Positions 25,007-34,918 of a stretch of 64,000 bases of DNA are shown here, in pieces. Below the pieces are notes generated by a model. It saw only the letters and a program-made list of their open reading frames with translations. It searched no databases and was not told the origin of the DNA. This stretch comes from Planctomycetota bacterium (lineage in GTDB: Bacteria; Planctomycetota; GCA-002687715): assembly GCA_009691765.1 (NCBI GenBank), contig SIAO01000004.1:180916-244915 (forward strand), read 5' to 3'. The position numbers and the translations under genes were made by a program. The stretch's first letter is position 1. Every line of letters starts with the position of its first letter.

Positions 25007-26638
25007 ATGGCGAAGCAGCTGCGCTTTGAATCGGAAGCCCGCGAATCCCTGAAACAAGGGGTCGTGAAATTGGCTCGCGCAGTCAAGACCACCCTCGGCC
25101 CGCGCGGCCGTACTGCGGTTATCGACCGCGGTTGGGGCGGTCCCACCATCACGAAAGACGGCTACACCGTCGCGGATGAAGTGGACTTGCAAGACAAGTA
25201 CGAAAACCTCGGCGCACAAATGCTGAAGGAAGCTGCCTCGAAGACCCACGATGTCTCTGGTGACGGCACCACGACGGCAACGGTGCTCGCGGAAGCCATC
25301 TTCTTGGGTGCGCTGCGCCACCTCGGCGTGGGCGCCAACACGGCCGCAATCAACCGCGGCATTCTCGAAGCCACAGAGCGCGTCAAGAAAACTCTGCGCG
25401 ACAAGGCTGTCAAAGTCAGTCTCGACACGCCAGAGCGCTTGGTGCAAATCGCCAGCATCGCAGCCAACAACGACAAGCCGTTGGGCACCATCCTCATCGA
25501 CGCTCTCAAGAAGGTCGGCAAGGATGGCGTCATCAACATCGAAGAAGGCAAGGGCACCGAGACCAGCGTGAAGGTGGTCGAGGGCATGCAATTCGATCGC
25601 GGCTATCTGTCGCCACACTTCGCAACGGATCAACGCTCGCTCGAATGCGAATACCGCAACTGCCTCGTGTTGATTCACGAAGACAAGATCAGCTCTGTGA
25701 AGAAGCTGATCCCGCTGCTCGAAAAAGCCAGCAAGGCCAAGCGCCCGCTGCTCATCATCGCCGAAGATGTTGATGGTGAAGCGCTCGCGACGTTGGTGGT
25801 GAACAAGTTGCGCAGCGTTGTGGATTGCGTGGCTGTGAAAGCCCCTGGCTATGGCGATCGCCGCAAAGCCATGCTGCAAGACATCGCCATCCTCACCGGC
25901 GCGAAGAAGCCTGTGTTCAAGGAAACTGGCGTCGATCCGGAGCAGCTCGAGCTCGCCGATTTGGGCGTTGCGAAGAAAGTCACCATCACGGCGGACAACA
26001 CCACCATCGTGGAAGGCGGCGGCTCGGCGTCAGAACTTTCCGCGCGCGTGAAGCAGATCCGCCTCGAGATCACCGAAACGGACAGCAGCTACGACCGCGA
26101 GAAGCTCGAAGAACGCTTGGCAAAACTCGCCGGAGGTGTGGCGCAGATTGATGTCGGCGCTTCAACCGAAACCGAACTCAAGGAACGCAAGGCCCGCATC
26201 AAGGATGCTCTCGCATCCGTCAAAGCGGCGCTTGAAGAAGGCGTTTTGCCGGGTGGCGGCACCGCGCTGCTACGCGCAGGCGCAATGCTCGACTTGACCG
26301 GCCTGACTGGCGATGCACTGATTGGCGCCACGATTTTGCGCGACGCTTTGAAGACGCCGCTGCAACAGATCGTTGAAAACGCCGGCGGGCACGGGCCCGT
26401 CATCGCAGCGCGTGTTTTGCGCGAGCGCAAATTTGCACACGGCTACAACGCTGAAACCGACACCTGCACCGACTTGATCGAAGACGGCGTGATCGACCCT
26501 TGCAAGGTCACCACCTCGGCCCTCACCAATGCAGCAAGTGTTGCCACCGTGCTGATCTCGGCAGAATGCCTGATCACGGATGTCCCCAAGAAGGCAGACG
26601 AAGCTGGTGGCGCGGAAGATCACGAACACATGGACTGA
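25007..26638 (+). CDS. groEL: Chaperonin GroEL, first copy (diverged)
   Basis: 543 residues from ATG 25007, with the ribosome binding site GAGGAG 10 bases upstream; the frame is open a further 103 codons to the left, but that is non-coding leader. Nucleotide motifs are intact: TLGPRGR, TITKDGYTV and [22 protein letters not shown] and GVLPGGGTALLRA fall in the equatorial return segment. The tail is KADEAGGAEDHEHMD and lacks the usual GGM repeats. Compared with copy two it has RTAVIDRGWGG in place of [12 protein letters not shown], and LLDLTGLTGDAL in place of charged residues. It is probably a specialised chaperonin. It begins a plus-strand run with groES, groEL2, dnaJ, grpE and fmdB. Confidence 0.95.
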   Translation: MAKQLRFESEARESLKQGVVKLARAVKTTLGPRGRTAVIDRGWGGPTITKDGYTVADEVDLQDKYENLGAQMLKEAASKTHDVSGDGTTTATVLAEAIFLGALRHLGVGANTAAINRGILEATERVKKTLRDKAVKVSLDTPERLVQIASIAANNDKPLGTILIDALKKVGKDGVINIEEGKGTETSVKVVEGMQFDRGYLSPHFATDQRSLECEYRNCLVLIHEDKISSVKKLIPLLEKASKAKRPLLIIAEDVDGEALATLVVNKLRSVVDCVAVKAPGYGDRRKAMLQDIAILTGAKKPVFKETGVDPEQLELADLGVAKKVTITADNTTIVEGGGSASELSARVKQIRLEITETDSSYDREKLEERLAKLAGGVAQIDVGASTETELKERKARIKDALASVKAALEEGVLPGGGTALLRAGAMLDLTGLTGDALIGATILRDALKTPLQQIVENAGGHGPVIAARVLRERKFAHGYNAETDTCTDLIEDGVIDPCKVTTSALTNAASVATVLISAECLITDVPKKADEAGGAEDHEHMD

Positions 26639-26684
26639 TGCGCGCAAGCGCACCGGCTCATTCATATCCACGAAAGAGAATCCA

Positions 26685-26978
26685 ATGGCCCTCAAGATCA
26701 ATCCTCTCGACGACCGTGTTGTGGTGACGCCCCTCGAAGCCGAAGAGCGCACCGCCGGTGGTGTCATTCTTCCTGAAACCGCCAAAGAAAAGCCGCAACA
26801 GGGCAAGGTCGTGGCCGTCGGCCCCGGCCGCATGCTCAAAGACGGCAGCCGTGCGCTGCCTGCAGTGAAAAAGGGCGACACGGTGGTCTACGGCAAGTAC
26901 TCCGGCACCGATGTGAAGGTGGACGGCAAAGAATTCAAGATTCTGCGCGAAAGCGAAATCCTGGCGAAATTCGCCTGA
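26685..26978 (+). CDS. groES: Co-chaperonin GroES
   Basis: 97 residues from ATG 26685, the standard GroES length. [10 protein letters not shown] begins the protein, and the mobile loop that binds GroEL is [17 protein letters not shown], with the hydrophobic triad VIL intact. It lies 46 bases after groEL1 and 11 bases before groEL2. One GroES would therefore have to serve both chaperonins if both are active. Confidence 0.96.
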   Translation: MALKINPLDDRVVVTPLEAEERTAGGVILPETAKEKPQQGKVVAVGPGRMLKDGSRALPAVKKGDTVVYGKYSGTDVKVDGKEFKILRESEILAKFA

Positions 26979-26989
26979 GGTCAACGCAC

Positions 26990-28603
26990 ATGGCGAAACA
27001 GATCCTGTACACAGCCGATGCACGCGCGAAGATCCTGTCGGGTCTCGGCAAGCTGGCCCGCGCGGTGAAAGTCACCCTCGGACCCGGCGGGCGCAATGTG
27101 CTCTTCAACAAGTCGTTCGGTGGCCCCACGGTCACGAAGGACGGCGTCACGGTCTCGAAAGAGATCGAGCTTGAAGATCCCTTCGAGAACATGGGCGCCA
27201 AGCTCGTGAACGAAGTGGCCAAGAAGACCAACGACAAGGCCGGCGATGGCACCACCACCGCAACGGTGCTTGCGGAAGCCATCTATCGCGCAGGGCTGCG
27301 CCACCTGTCCGCAGGTTGCAATCCCGTCAGCGTGAAGCGCGGCATCGACAAGGCTGTGGAAGCCGCCGTCGAATCGCTGAAAGAACAAGCGCGGCCGGTC
27401 AAGGGGCGTGATCAAATTGCTCAGGTCGCCACCGTCTCCGCGAATCACGACGAGAGCATCGGCAAACTTCTCGCTGACGCAATGGAGAAAGTCGGCAAGG
27501 ACGGCGTGATCACTGTGGAAGATGCCAAGGGCATCGAAACGGTGTGCGATGTCGTGGAAGGCATGTCCTTCGACAAGGGCTGGATCTCGCCCTACTTCGT
27601 CACCAATCCCACCAAGATGATCGCCGAGCTCGATCAACCTCTGCTGCTCATCCACGAGAAGAAGATCTCCAACCTACGCGAGCTTTTGCCTATCCTGGAA
27701 AAAGTGGCGCAGACTGGCAGCAGCCTGCTCATCATCGCCGAAGATGTTGACGGCGACGCGCTCAGCGCGCTGGTCATCAACCGCTTGCGTGGCGTCTTGA
27801 ATGTGTGCGCCGCCAAGGCGCCCGGATTCGGCGATCGCCGCAAAGCGATGCTCGAAGATCTCGCCATCCTCACCGGCGGCACCTTCGTCTCCGAAGATCA
27901 AGGTCGCAAACTCGAATCGCTCACTCTCGCGGACCTCGGCAAAGCCCGCCGCGTGGAAGTGCGCAAGGACGAGACCTTGGTCATCGAAGGCGGCGGCGAG
28001 AAGCGCGCGATGAAAGAACGCATCGAGCAAATCCGCGCCAAGATCACGACCACCACGAGCGACTACGACCGCGAAAAACTGCAAGAACGCTTGGCCAAAC
28101 TGGCCGGCGGCGTTGCCGAGATCCGCGTCGGAGCCACCACCGAAAAGGAAATGGCCGAGAAGAAATATCGCGTAGAAGACGCCTTGCACGCCACACGCGC
28201 CGCCATGGAAGAAGGCATCGTTGCTGGCGGCGGCATCGCACTGCTGCGCAGCGTTCCCGCAATCGAAGCAGCCCGCAAGAAATGCCGCAACGAAGACGAA
28301 CGGGCCGGTGTGGATGTCATCCTCGAAGCCGTGCGCTCTCCGTGCGCGCAGATCGCGACCAACGCTGGCTATGACGGCCAAGTGGTCGTCGAGAATGTGC
28401 TCGAACGCAGCGGCAATGTCGGATTCAACGCCATGACCGGCGAGTACGAAGATCTGGTGAAAGCCGGAGTCATCGACCCCGTCAAGGTGACGCGCTTGGC
28501 TCTCGAATATGCGGCGTCGATTTCGGGGCTCATGCTGACCACCAACACCACCATCACGGAACTCAAGGACGACACCACTGCCGTGATCGGCGCTGTGTCC
28601 TGA
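26990..28603 (+). CDS. groEL: Chaperonin GroEL, second copy
   Basis: 537 residues, with the ribosome binding site GAGGT seven bases before ATG 26990. It is closer to the standard GroEL than copy one: [49 protein letters not shown] and [22 protein letters not shown]. The C-terminal tail stops at [11 protein letters not shown] with no GGM repeat. The two copies share the same frame but differ clearly over the apical substrate-binding region, so they are old duplicates rather than a recent tandem copy. The likely roles are general folding for this copy and a narrower role for the first; that is inference. Confidence 0.96.
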   Translation: MAKQILYTADARAKILSGLGKLARAVKVTLGPGGRNVLFNKSFGGPTVTKDGVTVSKEIELEDPFENMGAKLVNEVAKKTNDKAGDGTTTATVLAEAIYRAGLRHLSAGCNPVSVKRGIDKAVEAAVESLKEQARPVKGRDQIAQVATVSANHDESIGKLLADAMEKVGKDGVITVEDAKGIETVCDVVEGMSFDKGWISPYFVTNPTKMIAELDQPLLLIHEKKISNLRELLPILEKVAQTGSSLLIIAEDVDGDALSALVINRLRGVLNVCAAKAPGFGDRRKAMLEDLAILTGGTFVSEDQGRKLESLTLADLGKARRVEVRKDETLVIEGGGEKRAMKERIEQIRAKITTTTSDYDREKLQERLAKLAGGVAEIRVGATTEKEMAEKKYRVEDALHATRAAMEEGIVAGGGIALLRSVPAIEAARKKCRNEDERAGVDVILEAVRSPCAQIATNAGYDGQVVVENVLERSGNVGFNAMTGEYEDLVKAGVIDPVKVTRLALEYAASISGLMLTTNTTITELKDDTTAVIGAVS

Positions 28604-28616
28604 ACACCGCTCGCGA

Positions 28617-28642
28617 GGACAGGGCGCCACGGCGTCCTGTCC
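28617..28642 (+). promoter_or_regulatory. Strong hairpin between groEL2 and dnaJ
   Basis: GGACAGGGCGC pairs with GCGTCCTGTCC (one G-T pair) around CACG, giving about eleven pairs in the 55-base gap. No T-run follows, so termination would be partial or factor-dependent. An mRNA processing or stability role that gives groE and dnaJ/grpE different expression is also possible. Confidence 0.5.
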
Positions 28643-28658
28643 GTCATGGACCTTCACG

Positions 28659-29792
28659 ATGAGCGAACGGCGCGACTATTACGATGTCCTTGGCGTCCCG
28701 CGCGACGCGACCGAAGACGACATCAAGAAGGCCTATCGCCGTCTGGCTTTCAAGCATCACCCCGACAAGAACCCGGGTGACAAAGAAGCGGAGTCGCGTT
28801 TCAAAGAGGCCGCATCGGCCTACGAAGTTCTTTGCGATGCTGGCAAACGCAAGCGCTACGACCAGTTCGGTCATGCCGGCGCCGAAGCCGGCGGCAGTGG
28901 GCAAGGCTTCACCAATACTGAAGACATCATGCGCCATTTTGGCGACATCTTCGGTGGTCAGGGCGGTTTCAGCAGCGCGTTTGGCGACATGTTTGGCGGC
29001 GGCGGACAACGCGGCCCTGCGCACGGACGCAGCCTGCGCGTGCAACTCTCACTCTCGCTCGCCGAAGTGCGTACAGGAGTGAAACGCACACTGGAAGTCA
29101 AACGCCGCGAACTGTGCGAAGAGTGCGGCGGCAACGGTGCCAAGAAGGGCACCAAGCCTGAAGCGTGCACACCCTGCAAGGGACGCGGCGCTGTCACGAT
29201 CAACCACGGTGGCTTCCTCATGCAACGCGAATGCCCGCGCTGCGATGGGCGCGGCACCATCGTCAAAGAGGTTTGCGCGCGCTGCAAAGGCGAAGGCCTG
29301 CAACCGAAGAAGATCAGCATCACTGTCAGCATTCCTGCAGGCGTCGAGGACGGCATGGAATTGCGCGTGCGCGGCGAAGGCGAACCCAGCACAGAAGGCG
29401 GAACACGCGGCGAACTGCTGTGCGCCATTCATGTGGACGAGCACGCCCAGTTCACACGTCATGGCCGCGATCTGCTTGTCGAACTCTCGCTCAGCAGCGT
29501 GCAAGCTACTTTGGGAACCGAAGTGGATGTCCCCACACTTGAAGGCCGTGCTGGACTAAAGATCCCATCAGGAACACAACCGGGCACACGCTTCCGCATG
29601 CGCGGCCAAGGGCTCCCGGATGTGCGCGGACACGGCATGGGCGACATCATCGTGCTCGCTTGTGTAGAAACCCCTGCGCGTCTCGACGCCAAGGCCCGCG
29701 CATTGTGGGAACAGTTGCTGGCCCTCGAAGGCAATAAGGGCCAAAAAGAAAAACAAGGCTTCTTCCGCAAGGTGAAGCAGATATTCGAGTGA
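28659..29792 (+). CDS. dnaJ: Chaperone DnaJ
   Basis: 377 residues. The J domain (residues 1-70) has the HPD motif (HHPDKNPG) and is followed by a glycine/phenylalanine-rich stretch ([19 protein letters not shown]). A zinc-finger region has four CxxCxGxG repeats: [24 protein letters not shown] and CARCKGEG. The C-terminal beta domains end with the helix [11 protein letters not shown]. This is type I DnaJ, the DnaK co-chaperone; no dnaK is seen in the window. A hairpin separates it from groEL2. grpE follows after four bases. Confidence 0.97.
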   Translation: MSERRDYYDVLGVPRDATEDDIKKAYRRLAFKHHPDKNPGDKEAESRFKEAASAYEVLCDAGKRKRYDQFGHAGAEAGGSGQGFTNTEDIMRHFGDIFGGQGGFSSAFGDMFGGGGQRGPAHGRSLRVQLSLSLAEVRTGVKRTLEVKRRELCEECGGNGAKKGTKPEACTPCKGRGAVTINHGGFLMQRECPRCDGRGTIVKEVCARCKGEGLQPKKISITVSIPAGVEDGMELRVRGEGEPSTEGGTRGELLCAIHVDEHAQFTRHGRDLLVELSLSSVQATLGTEVDVPTLEGRAGLKIPSGTQPGTRFRMRGQGLPDVRGHGMGDIIVLACVETPARLDAKARALWEQLLALEGNKGQKEKQGFFRKVKQIFE

Positions 29793-29796
29793 CGCG

Positions 29797-30351
29797 ATGA
29801 CACCTGAAGAGACACCACCAACAGAACAAGCTGCAGAAGCGCAGACACCGCCGCCTGTCGGTAGTGCCGCCAACATGGATACAGCGATGGATGAGTTGCT
29901 CCGCGCACTCGCAGAATCCAACGATCGCTGGATGCGTGTCAGCGCAGATCTCGCCAATGTTCAAAAGCGTGCCGTGAAGGACCGTGAACAAGCCCGTCGC
30001 TTCGCCGTACGCGACGCGGTGCGCGCGCTGCTCCCCTGCTTTGACAACCTTGAGCGCGCTGTGCGCAGTGCCACTCCTGAGAGTGCCGGCCCCGTGCTGA
30101 CGGGCGTGCAAATGGTGTGTGACGCGCTCCCTCGCGCGCTCGCCGAATGCGGCGTCACCGCGGTTTCCCCTGAAGGCGGGGCGTTTGACCCGCGGTTCCA
30201 TGAAGCCATCGGACAAATGCCCCGCGAAGATGTGCCTGCAGGTACGGTGATAGAAGTGCAAGAGAAGGGCTACCTGCTCGCCGATCTCGTCATCCGACCT
30301 GCGCGCGTTGTGATTTCCACGCAACCTGTTGCTGACAGTGGAGCTGGCTGA
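29797..30351 (+). CDS. grpE: Nucleotide exchange factor GrpE
   Basis: 184 residues. A disordered, Pro/Glu-rich N-terminus is followed by a helical region (LLRALAESNDRWMRVSADLANVQKRA) that would form the long dimer helix. The C-terminal beta domain contains FDPRFHEAIGQMPRED and EVQEKGYLLADLVIRPARVVIS, the GrpE signature. GrpE drives ADP release from DnaK. It lies four bases after dnaJ and overlaps fmdB by one base. Confidence 0.95.
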   Translation: MTPEETPPTEQAAEAQTPPPVGSAANMDTAMDELLRALAESNDRWMRVSADLANVQKRAVKDREQARRFAVRDAVRALLPCFDNLERAVRSATPESAGPVLTGVQMVCDALPRALAECGVTAVSPEGGAFDPRFHEAIGQMPREDVPAGTVIEVQEKGYLLADLVIRPARVVISTQPVADSGAG

Positions 30352-30629
30352 TGCCCTGCTACGACTACATTTGTCGCGCCTGCGGGCATCAAGCTGAAGT
30401 GACGCAGAAGATGAGCGACGAGCCGCTGCGCCGCTGCCCCAAATGCAAGAAGGCGCGCTATGAACGCCTTATCGGTGCCGGTGCCGCGCTTATCTTCAAA
30501 GGCAGCGGCTTCTATGGCACTGACTACCGCAGCGATTCTTGGAAGAAAGATGCAGCGAAGGACGCCCCCTCAGCCTGTCCGAGCGACGCGAGCAAGTGCG
30601 CCAAGACCGATTGCCCCTCGAAAGACTGA
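30351..30629 (+). CDS. FmdB-family zinc ribbon protein
   Basis: 92 residues. The first 40 form the FmdB/CxxC-CxxC zinc ribbon: YDYICRACGH then LRRCPKCKK, followed by GAALIFKGSGFYGTDYRS, which is typical of the family. The C-terminal 30 residues are Lys/Asp/Ser-rich with three more Cys (CPSDASKCAKTDCPSKD), which is less usual and might bind another metal. The protein is small and cytoplasmic with no assigned biochemical role; FmdB-type proteins have been proposed as regulators. It overlaps grpE by one base. Confidence 0.88.
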   Translation: MPCYDYICRACGHQAEVTQKMSDEPLRRCPKCKKARYERLIGAGAALIFKGSGFYGTDYRSDSWKKDAAKDAPSACPSDASKCAKTDCPSKD

Positions 30630-30630
30630 A

Positions 30631-30652
30631 CGCGCGCCAAGACGACGCGCGC
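30631..30652. terminator. GC hairpin between convergent genes
   Basis: CGCGCG is repeated with a nine-base spacer (CGCGCG-CCAAGACGA-CGCGCG) between fmdB (plus) and the regulatory-domain gene (minus). The six-base sequence is its own reverse complement, so the copies can pair. It could serve both directions; there is no T-run. Confidence 0.3.
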
Positions 30653-30666
30653 TGTTCTCACGCAGC

Positions 30667-32766
30667 TTACAAATCGAACACCCGCACTTCGCCGTCGCCC
30701 ACGTAGACCATCGAGCCCGGGTCTTGAGCGCGTTTCAGAATGGCCAGAAGATCCACTTGTCCTTGGCGCTGCGTGGCGATTAGGCGGTAGTTGCCAGGCT
30801 TCAGGCCACGCACTTCATAGGTCCCCTCAGAATTGGTGGTGATCGAGCGGCTCCACATAACGCCGACATCGGCTGACGAGACCATCACCGTCGCTTGCGG
30901 ATCCGGCAAACCGTCCTTGCCTTTGACCGTGCCCTTGAGCGTGCCCCCACGCGCCATCAACAGCGTCGGGACAGCCACAGCACTCCGTCCATCGCAACTG
31001 ATCTCCCCAGATTCTGCGGCGCTGTAGTCGTTGTGCTCCGCCGAGATTTTGTAGCTGCCTGCCAACACGCCGGCGATCTGCCATGTGCCGTCAGCGGCGC
31101 TCACCGCGCGTTTTCGCGACGCAGAACGGAGCTGCTCCGACAACACCTTGGTGAAGGGATTATCCGGAATGGCATTCGCGAAGTTGCCGAGAGACAATCG
31201 TGCTCCAGCCACGGGCTTGCCATCGGAACCAGTCACCAAACCGCTCACCGCGGCTCCCTTTTCAAGACGCACGATCACGCCATCAATGCGTTGATCGGAA
31301 GTGATGTTCATCGGATCACTGCGTCCACCGGCGAATCCATCGGATTCTGCAATCAGCACAACAGTGCCCGGCCGCGCATCGACATAGGTGAACTCACCGT
31401 TGGCGTTGTTGAAGCGCTGACGCATCTGCGCCGTGATGAACGCCGGATCGGGCCCCGCTCCAAGAGCCACACTGAAACGCGCCACAGGCTCGCCCGTAGT
31501 GCCATCCACGACGCGACCTGAAATGGAGGCGCTAGGTTGCAACGTGAGCTCCACAGCCTCGGCGCCGGCATCTGCAGCGAAACCGTTGTTGGGCTGGTAT
31601 CCACGTGCGCGCACCACCAGCAAATAGCGGGCACTCAGCAATCCATCCAAGACAAACACACCTTGATCATCGCTACGTGCATCCCCCAAAAGGAATGCCT
31701 TCTGCTGAATCGCCTGCGGCTGGAGCTGACGGCCTGCGTTGACCTCCGCCGCATTCTCCGTCGGCTTCAACCCTGCTGCAACACGGCGCACGCTCTCGCG
31801 AACACGCATGTCATCATCGCGGCCATCGTCTTCGCCGCGCTCTCCTTCAGAACTTGGCGCAGCCGTAATCAAAAAGTTCAATGGCCGCGCCGTGATAATG
31901 GCGTTTGGCACGGGACGCCGCGAAACCGCATCAAGGACCACGCCCGAGATTCGCAGGCCAGTGTCCAGCACGAAATCCACATCACTAACATCTGCACGCA
32001 GATCGATCGCGTTGCGTCCGTCCATCGCGCGCCCTTTGCAGCGCACGATCAACTTCTTCAAACCTGCACTCGCGTGCGACACCGTATAGCGCCCATCCAC
32101 GCCAGACGTTCCCGAGCGCTCCGGAGGCACCACGGGTTCATACGTCTGCACGCCGAGGTCATGCACTTCGACAGTCGCGCCATGCAAGGGTTCGCCGCCG
32201 CTTCCGGTAACGCGCCCGGAGACATTGAACCCACGTTCGAGCACCAGCACTGGTTGCAGAGTCGCGGTGTCGGAGGCGTCGATGGGATGCTCGCGGTCTG
32301 TAGTCCAGTCGACATGACTTGCGCGCACCACATAGATGTCGCCTGGAACCAAGTTTTCGAAGCGGAAATCTCCATCACGGCCTGTACGCAACTTGGCCAG
32401 CACATCGCCTTCTTGAAACCGACTCTTCAATGCGGAGAGATCCTGCACGAGTTCCACCAACGCATTGGCAATTCCGTGCCCTGCGGGATCCGTCACAAGT
32501 CCGTTCAGTTTCACGCCTGTGTCTTCACCTTCAAGCGCGGCGGAAGAAGCGTCCCGATCTGCTTTCGGATCGAACGGCACGGGCGCGATGGCTGGCCCAG
32601 TGGGCATGTTGGGCCGATGTACAACCTCTTCGGGAACAGCGGTACGCTCGGGCAGCGGATCCACGCTGGGCCCCGCGTCAGGCGTCAGCAGCAACCAAGC
32701 GCCGCCGACAAGGGCGACAATTGCCACCAACACCCACATCGCAGTTGAAACTTGTCCGTTCTTCAT
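30667..32766 (-). CDS. Membrane-anchored protein of carboxypeptidase-regulatory-like domains (first)
   Basis: 699 residues. An N-terminal membrane anchor (MWVLVAIVALVGGAWLLL, about 10-27) is followed by at least five beta-sandwich units with the CarboxypepD_reg-like pattern. Seen examples are LNGLVTDPAGHGIANALVEL, VSGRVTGSGGEPLHGATVEV, ISGVVLDAVSRRPVPNAII, ISGRVVDGTTGEPVARFSV and VSGLVTGSDGKPVAGARLSL, each followed by a stretch ending in G.Y.V.A. The protein lies outside the cytoplasm and is probably adhesive or structural. It is cotranscribed with the related gene upstream, which ends 20 bases before its start. No enzymatic residues were found. Confidence 0.82.
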   Translation of the reverse strand: MKNGQVSTAMWVLVAIVALVGGAWLLLTPDAGPSVDPLPERTAVPEEVVHRPNMPTGPAIAPVPFDPKADRDASSAALEGEDTGVKLNGLVTDPAGHGIANALVELVQDLSALKSRFQEGDVLAKLRTGRDGDFRFENLVPGDIYVVRASHVDWTTDREHPIDASDTATLQPVLVLERGFNVSGRVTGSGGEPLHGATVEVHDLGVQTYEPVVPPERSGTSGVDGRYTVSHASAGLKKLIVRCKGRAMDGRNAIDLRADVSDVDFVLDTGLRISGVVLDAVSRRPVPNAIITARPLNFLITAAPSSEGERGEDDGRDDDMRVRESVRRVAAGLKPTENAAEVNAGRQLQPQAIQQKAFLLGDARSDDQGVFVLDGLLSARYLLVVRARGYQPNNGFAADAGAEAVELTLQPSASISGRVVDGTTGEPVARFSVALGAGPDPAFITAQMRQRFNNANGEFTYVDARPGTVVLIAESDGFAGGRSDPMNITSDQRIDGVIVRLEKGAAVSGLVTGSDGKPVAGARLSLGNFANAIPDNPFTKVLSEQLRSASRKRAVSAADGTWQIAGVLAGSYKISAEHNDYSAAESGEISCDGRSAVAVPTLLMARGGTLKGTVKGKDGLPDPQATVMVSSADVGVMWSRSITTNSEGTYEVRGLKPGNYRLIATQRQGQVDLLAILKRAQDPGSMVYVGDGEVRVFDL

Positions 32767-32786
32767 CGCAGACTCCCTCTTTCGCC

Positions 32787-34589
32787 TCAGCGACTCTCAA
32801 GACGCACGAAAGCGCGTCCACCAGCATTCAACGTGGCACTCACCGCCACAGATTCCCGTAAAACGCCTTCGCTCTGCACTACGCTCGCTTGCCAAACTCC
32901 TGGTTTCAAACCGGATTTCGAGAATTTTCCCAACGCATCGCTACTCACAGTATGTCGTTCGCCACCGGCATGCAGCAGCAAGACTACTGCAGTGTCATCG
33001 GCGTGACCCGCCTTATTCAGGACTAACCCTTCCAATTCTCCCGCGCGACCAAGCGCTACATCCCCAAGCGACACTTCTGCGCCACTGATGCGTTGCCGAG
33101 GCAGGGCGCGCCCGACATAGGACGGATGCAGAATCTCAAAGTCATACTCTGCCGACGCCAGATTGGAGCATGCAAAACTCCCATCCGCAGCGGAGACAAC
33201 CTGTGTGCTGCTGCCCACTCCAGCCGCCACTCCAGACCCCGTGGCCGTTGCGCGCAAAAGCACAACACGGCGAAAAACCACAACTGCACCTTCAATTGCA
33301 GATCCACGCTCATCTTGAACATGCCCGTGCACCACTGTTCCCGCAGCGAATTGCAATTGGACTCTGCCAGGCGCCTGCACAGGACCTGACGACACTCGCG
33401 CACTGCCAGGCCCTTCCGCGACCACGAAGCACGTACCTACTTCTCGCGCTTGCAAACTGAAATGACCTTCAGCATCTATAGGCTGCCACGCATGCAGCGG
33501 CAACGCCCCAGCAGCGGATTCCAGGAAAGGCACGAGCGCCACACGACCGCAACGCGCGGGCTTTCCGTCGGCAGCCAACAACACACCGTCAACACGAGGG
33601 CCGAAGCGCACTTCGATCAGCTGATGCTCAGCCCCTGCTGTGACATTGCGCGCGGAAGCAGCAACACCATCGACAGAGAGCAACAACACCCCCGGAGCGG
33701 CGCCCTCGAAGCGAAACGCGCCCCGCGCATCCGTACTCTCACTACGCTCCTCCGAGCCACCATCTGTTGGTCGCAGCGTCAAACGAGCTCCGACGACAGG
33801 TTCGCGGGAATCTGTATGCAAAACCGCACCAGCAACAGCAAGCCCCGGCATGAGCTCGAACACGCAGGCTTCGCCGGGTTTGGCAAGGCGTGTCACAGAA
33901 CGAAAACCCGTGACGCTGACACGCAGGAGCAACCCCTCTGGCGGCACCGAGGTGATGTGAAAAGTGCCGTCGCCAGCGCACGGCACAGCACTGCGCACAT
34001 TGTTTTCGCAGCGAAGCTCCGCACCGGAAATGCCATTCCCAGAACCGTCTTGAATGCGCCCGTCGATGACACCTGCATACCCGAGCACGACATCCTGCCA
34101 CAGCGTTGTGCGTCGCAACGGATCCACCAACTCGGAGCGCCACTGACCAAGTTCAGGGTGCGCCGCACTCAGCACATACCGATCGCCGCGACGCAACACA
34201 TTCTCAAAACGGAAGGCTCCTGATGCGTCGCTGTGTGCCGCTGCAAGATCCGCACCTGACACCATGATGCCGCCAGCGCTTTCGGCGAGCGCCAACGTCA
34301 AAGACACGTTGGTCAGCGGCAGACCCTCATGCGAGCGACACCCCCCCCGCAGCACGAGCGTGCTGTCGGCTGCGTCCAACTCACGCAATGCGAGGCTGCC
34401 ATTCTCTAAACTCGCGCGCGGCGGATGCGCCGTAATGGGGCTCGACACACTTGGAGCGGCATCCTCTGGAGCGAGCGCCATCGAGTTTCCTTGAAGCGTT
34501 GGCGGCTCAGTAGTCGTGGACAAAAGCACCCAGATGCCTAGGGCGCAGGCGAGGAGCAGCAAGGGCAATACGAAGCGGTTGGAAGGCAT
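32787..34589 (-). CDS. Membrane-anchored protein of carboxypeptidase-regulatory-like domains (second)
   Basis: 600 residues with an N-terminal membrane segment (FVLPLLLLACALGIWVLLS) after MPSNR. Repeated beta units resemble those of the neighbouring protein: VLRGGCRSHEGLPLTNVSLTL, VAGAVLHTDSREPVVGARLTL, VHGHVQDERGSAIEGAVVVF and LEGLVLNKAGHADDTAVVLL. There are no catalytic residues. It sits 20 bases upstream of the first protein on the same strand and starts next to the structured-RNA locus on the other strand. It is probably a cell-surface protein; the pair may be paralogues that arose by duplication. Confidence 0.8.
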   Translation of the reverse strand: MPSNRFVLPLLLLACALGIWVLLSTTTEPPTLQGNSMALAPEDAAPSVSSPITAHPPRASLENGSLALRELDAADSTLVLRGGCRSHEGLPLTNVSLTLALAESAGGIMVSGADLAAAHSDASGAFRFENVLRRGDRYVLSAAHPELGQWRSELVDPLRRTTLWQDVVLGYAGVIDGRIQDGSGNGISGAELRCENNVRSAVPCAGDGTFHITSVPPEGLLLRVSVTGFRSVTRLAKPGEACVFELMPGLAVAGAVLHTDSREPVVGARLTLRPTDGGSEERSESTDARGAFRFEGAAPGVLLLSVDGVAASARNVTAGAEHQLIEVRFGPRVDGVLLAADGKPARCGRVALVPFLESAAGALPLHAWQPIDAEGHFSLQAREVGTCFVVAEGPGSARVSSGPVQAPGRVQLQFAAGTVVHGHVQDERGSAIEGAVVVFRRVVLLRATATGSGVAAGVGSSTQVVSAADGSFACSNLASAEYDFEILHPSYVGRALPRQRISGAEVSLGDVALGRAGELEGLVLNKAGHADDTAVVLLLHAGGERHTVSSDALGKFSKSGLKPGVWQASVVQSEGVLRESVAVSATLNAGGRAFVRLESR

Positions 34590-34883
34590 ATTGATGCGAG
34601 CAAGATCCGATCGCTTTCGGACGAGCCCGTGGGTGGCTTATTCCCTATCCGGGCACCAAGACAGCAGACAGTTTTCGGCAATCCTGCGGAACATGTTACT
34701 GCTTCGAGACTTGTGACCCGCTGTCCAGCAGGCCTCAGAGCGCATTCACCCCGCCATGGCCAGATTAGCGCTACAAAACAAGACCAATCAGCCGCGTACG
34801 TGTCTGCAACTTGTTTATTTGCAGTGCTTTACGTCGACAACAAACACAACTGCGCCCGCTCTCGGAATCCTCGAAGGGTTGCG
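34590..34883. other. Intergenic stretch without a gene
   Basis: I found no convincing coding frame here: the short frames on both strands have no ribosome binding site and no conserved look. It must contain the promoter of the minus-strand gene at 34589, but I did not find a clear pair of hexamers. The AT-rich part around 34780-34850 (CAACTTGTTTATTTGCAGTGC) is the likeliest place for a promoter. Confidence 0.5.
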
Positions 34884-34912
34884 TTGACCCCCTGAAGCCA
34901 CGTGCCTATATT
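34884..34912 (+). promoter_or_regulatory. Near-consensus sigma70 promoter of the structured RNA
   Basis: TTGACC (34884-34889), a spacer of exactly 17 bases, and TATATT (34907-34912): five of six matches to the -35 and five of six to the -10 consensus. Transcription should start near 34919. It is the best promoter seen in the window. Confidence 0.75.
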
Positions 34913-34918
34913 GACCCT

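Noticed and set aside
34629..34895. Small plus-strand frame in the gap before the structured RNA
   Set aside because: No ribosome binding site, Gln/His-rich shadow-like composition and overlap with the RNA promoter.
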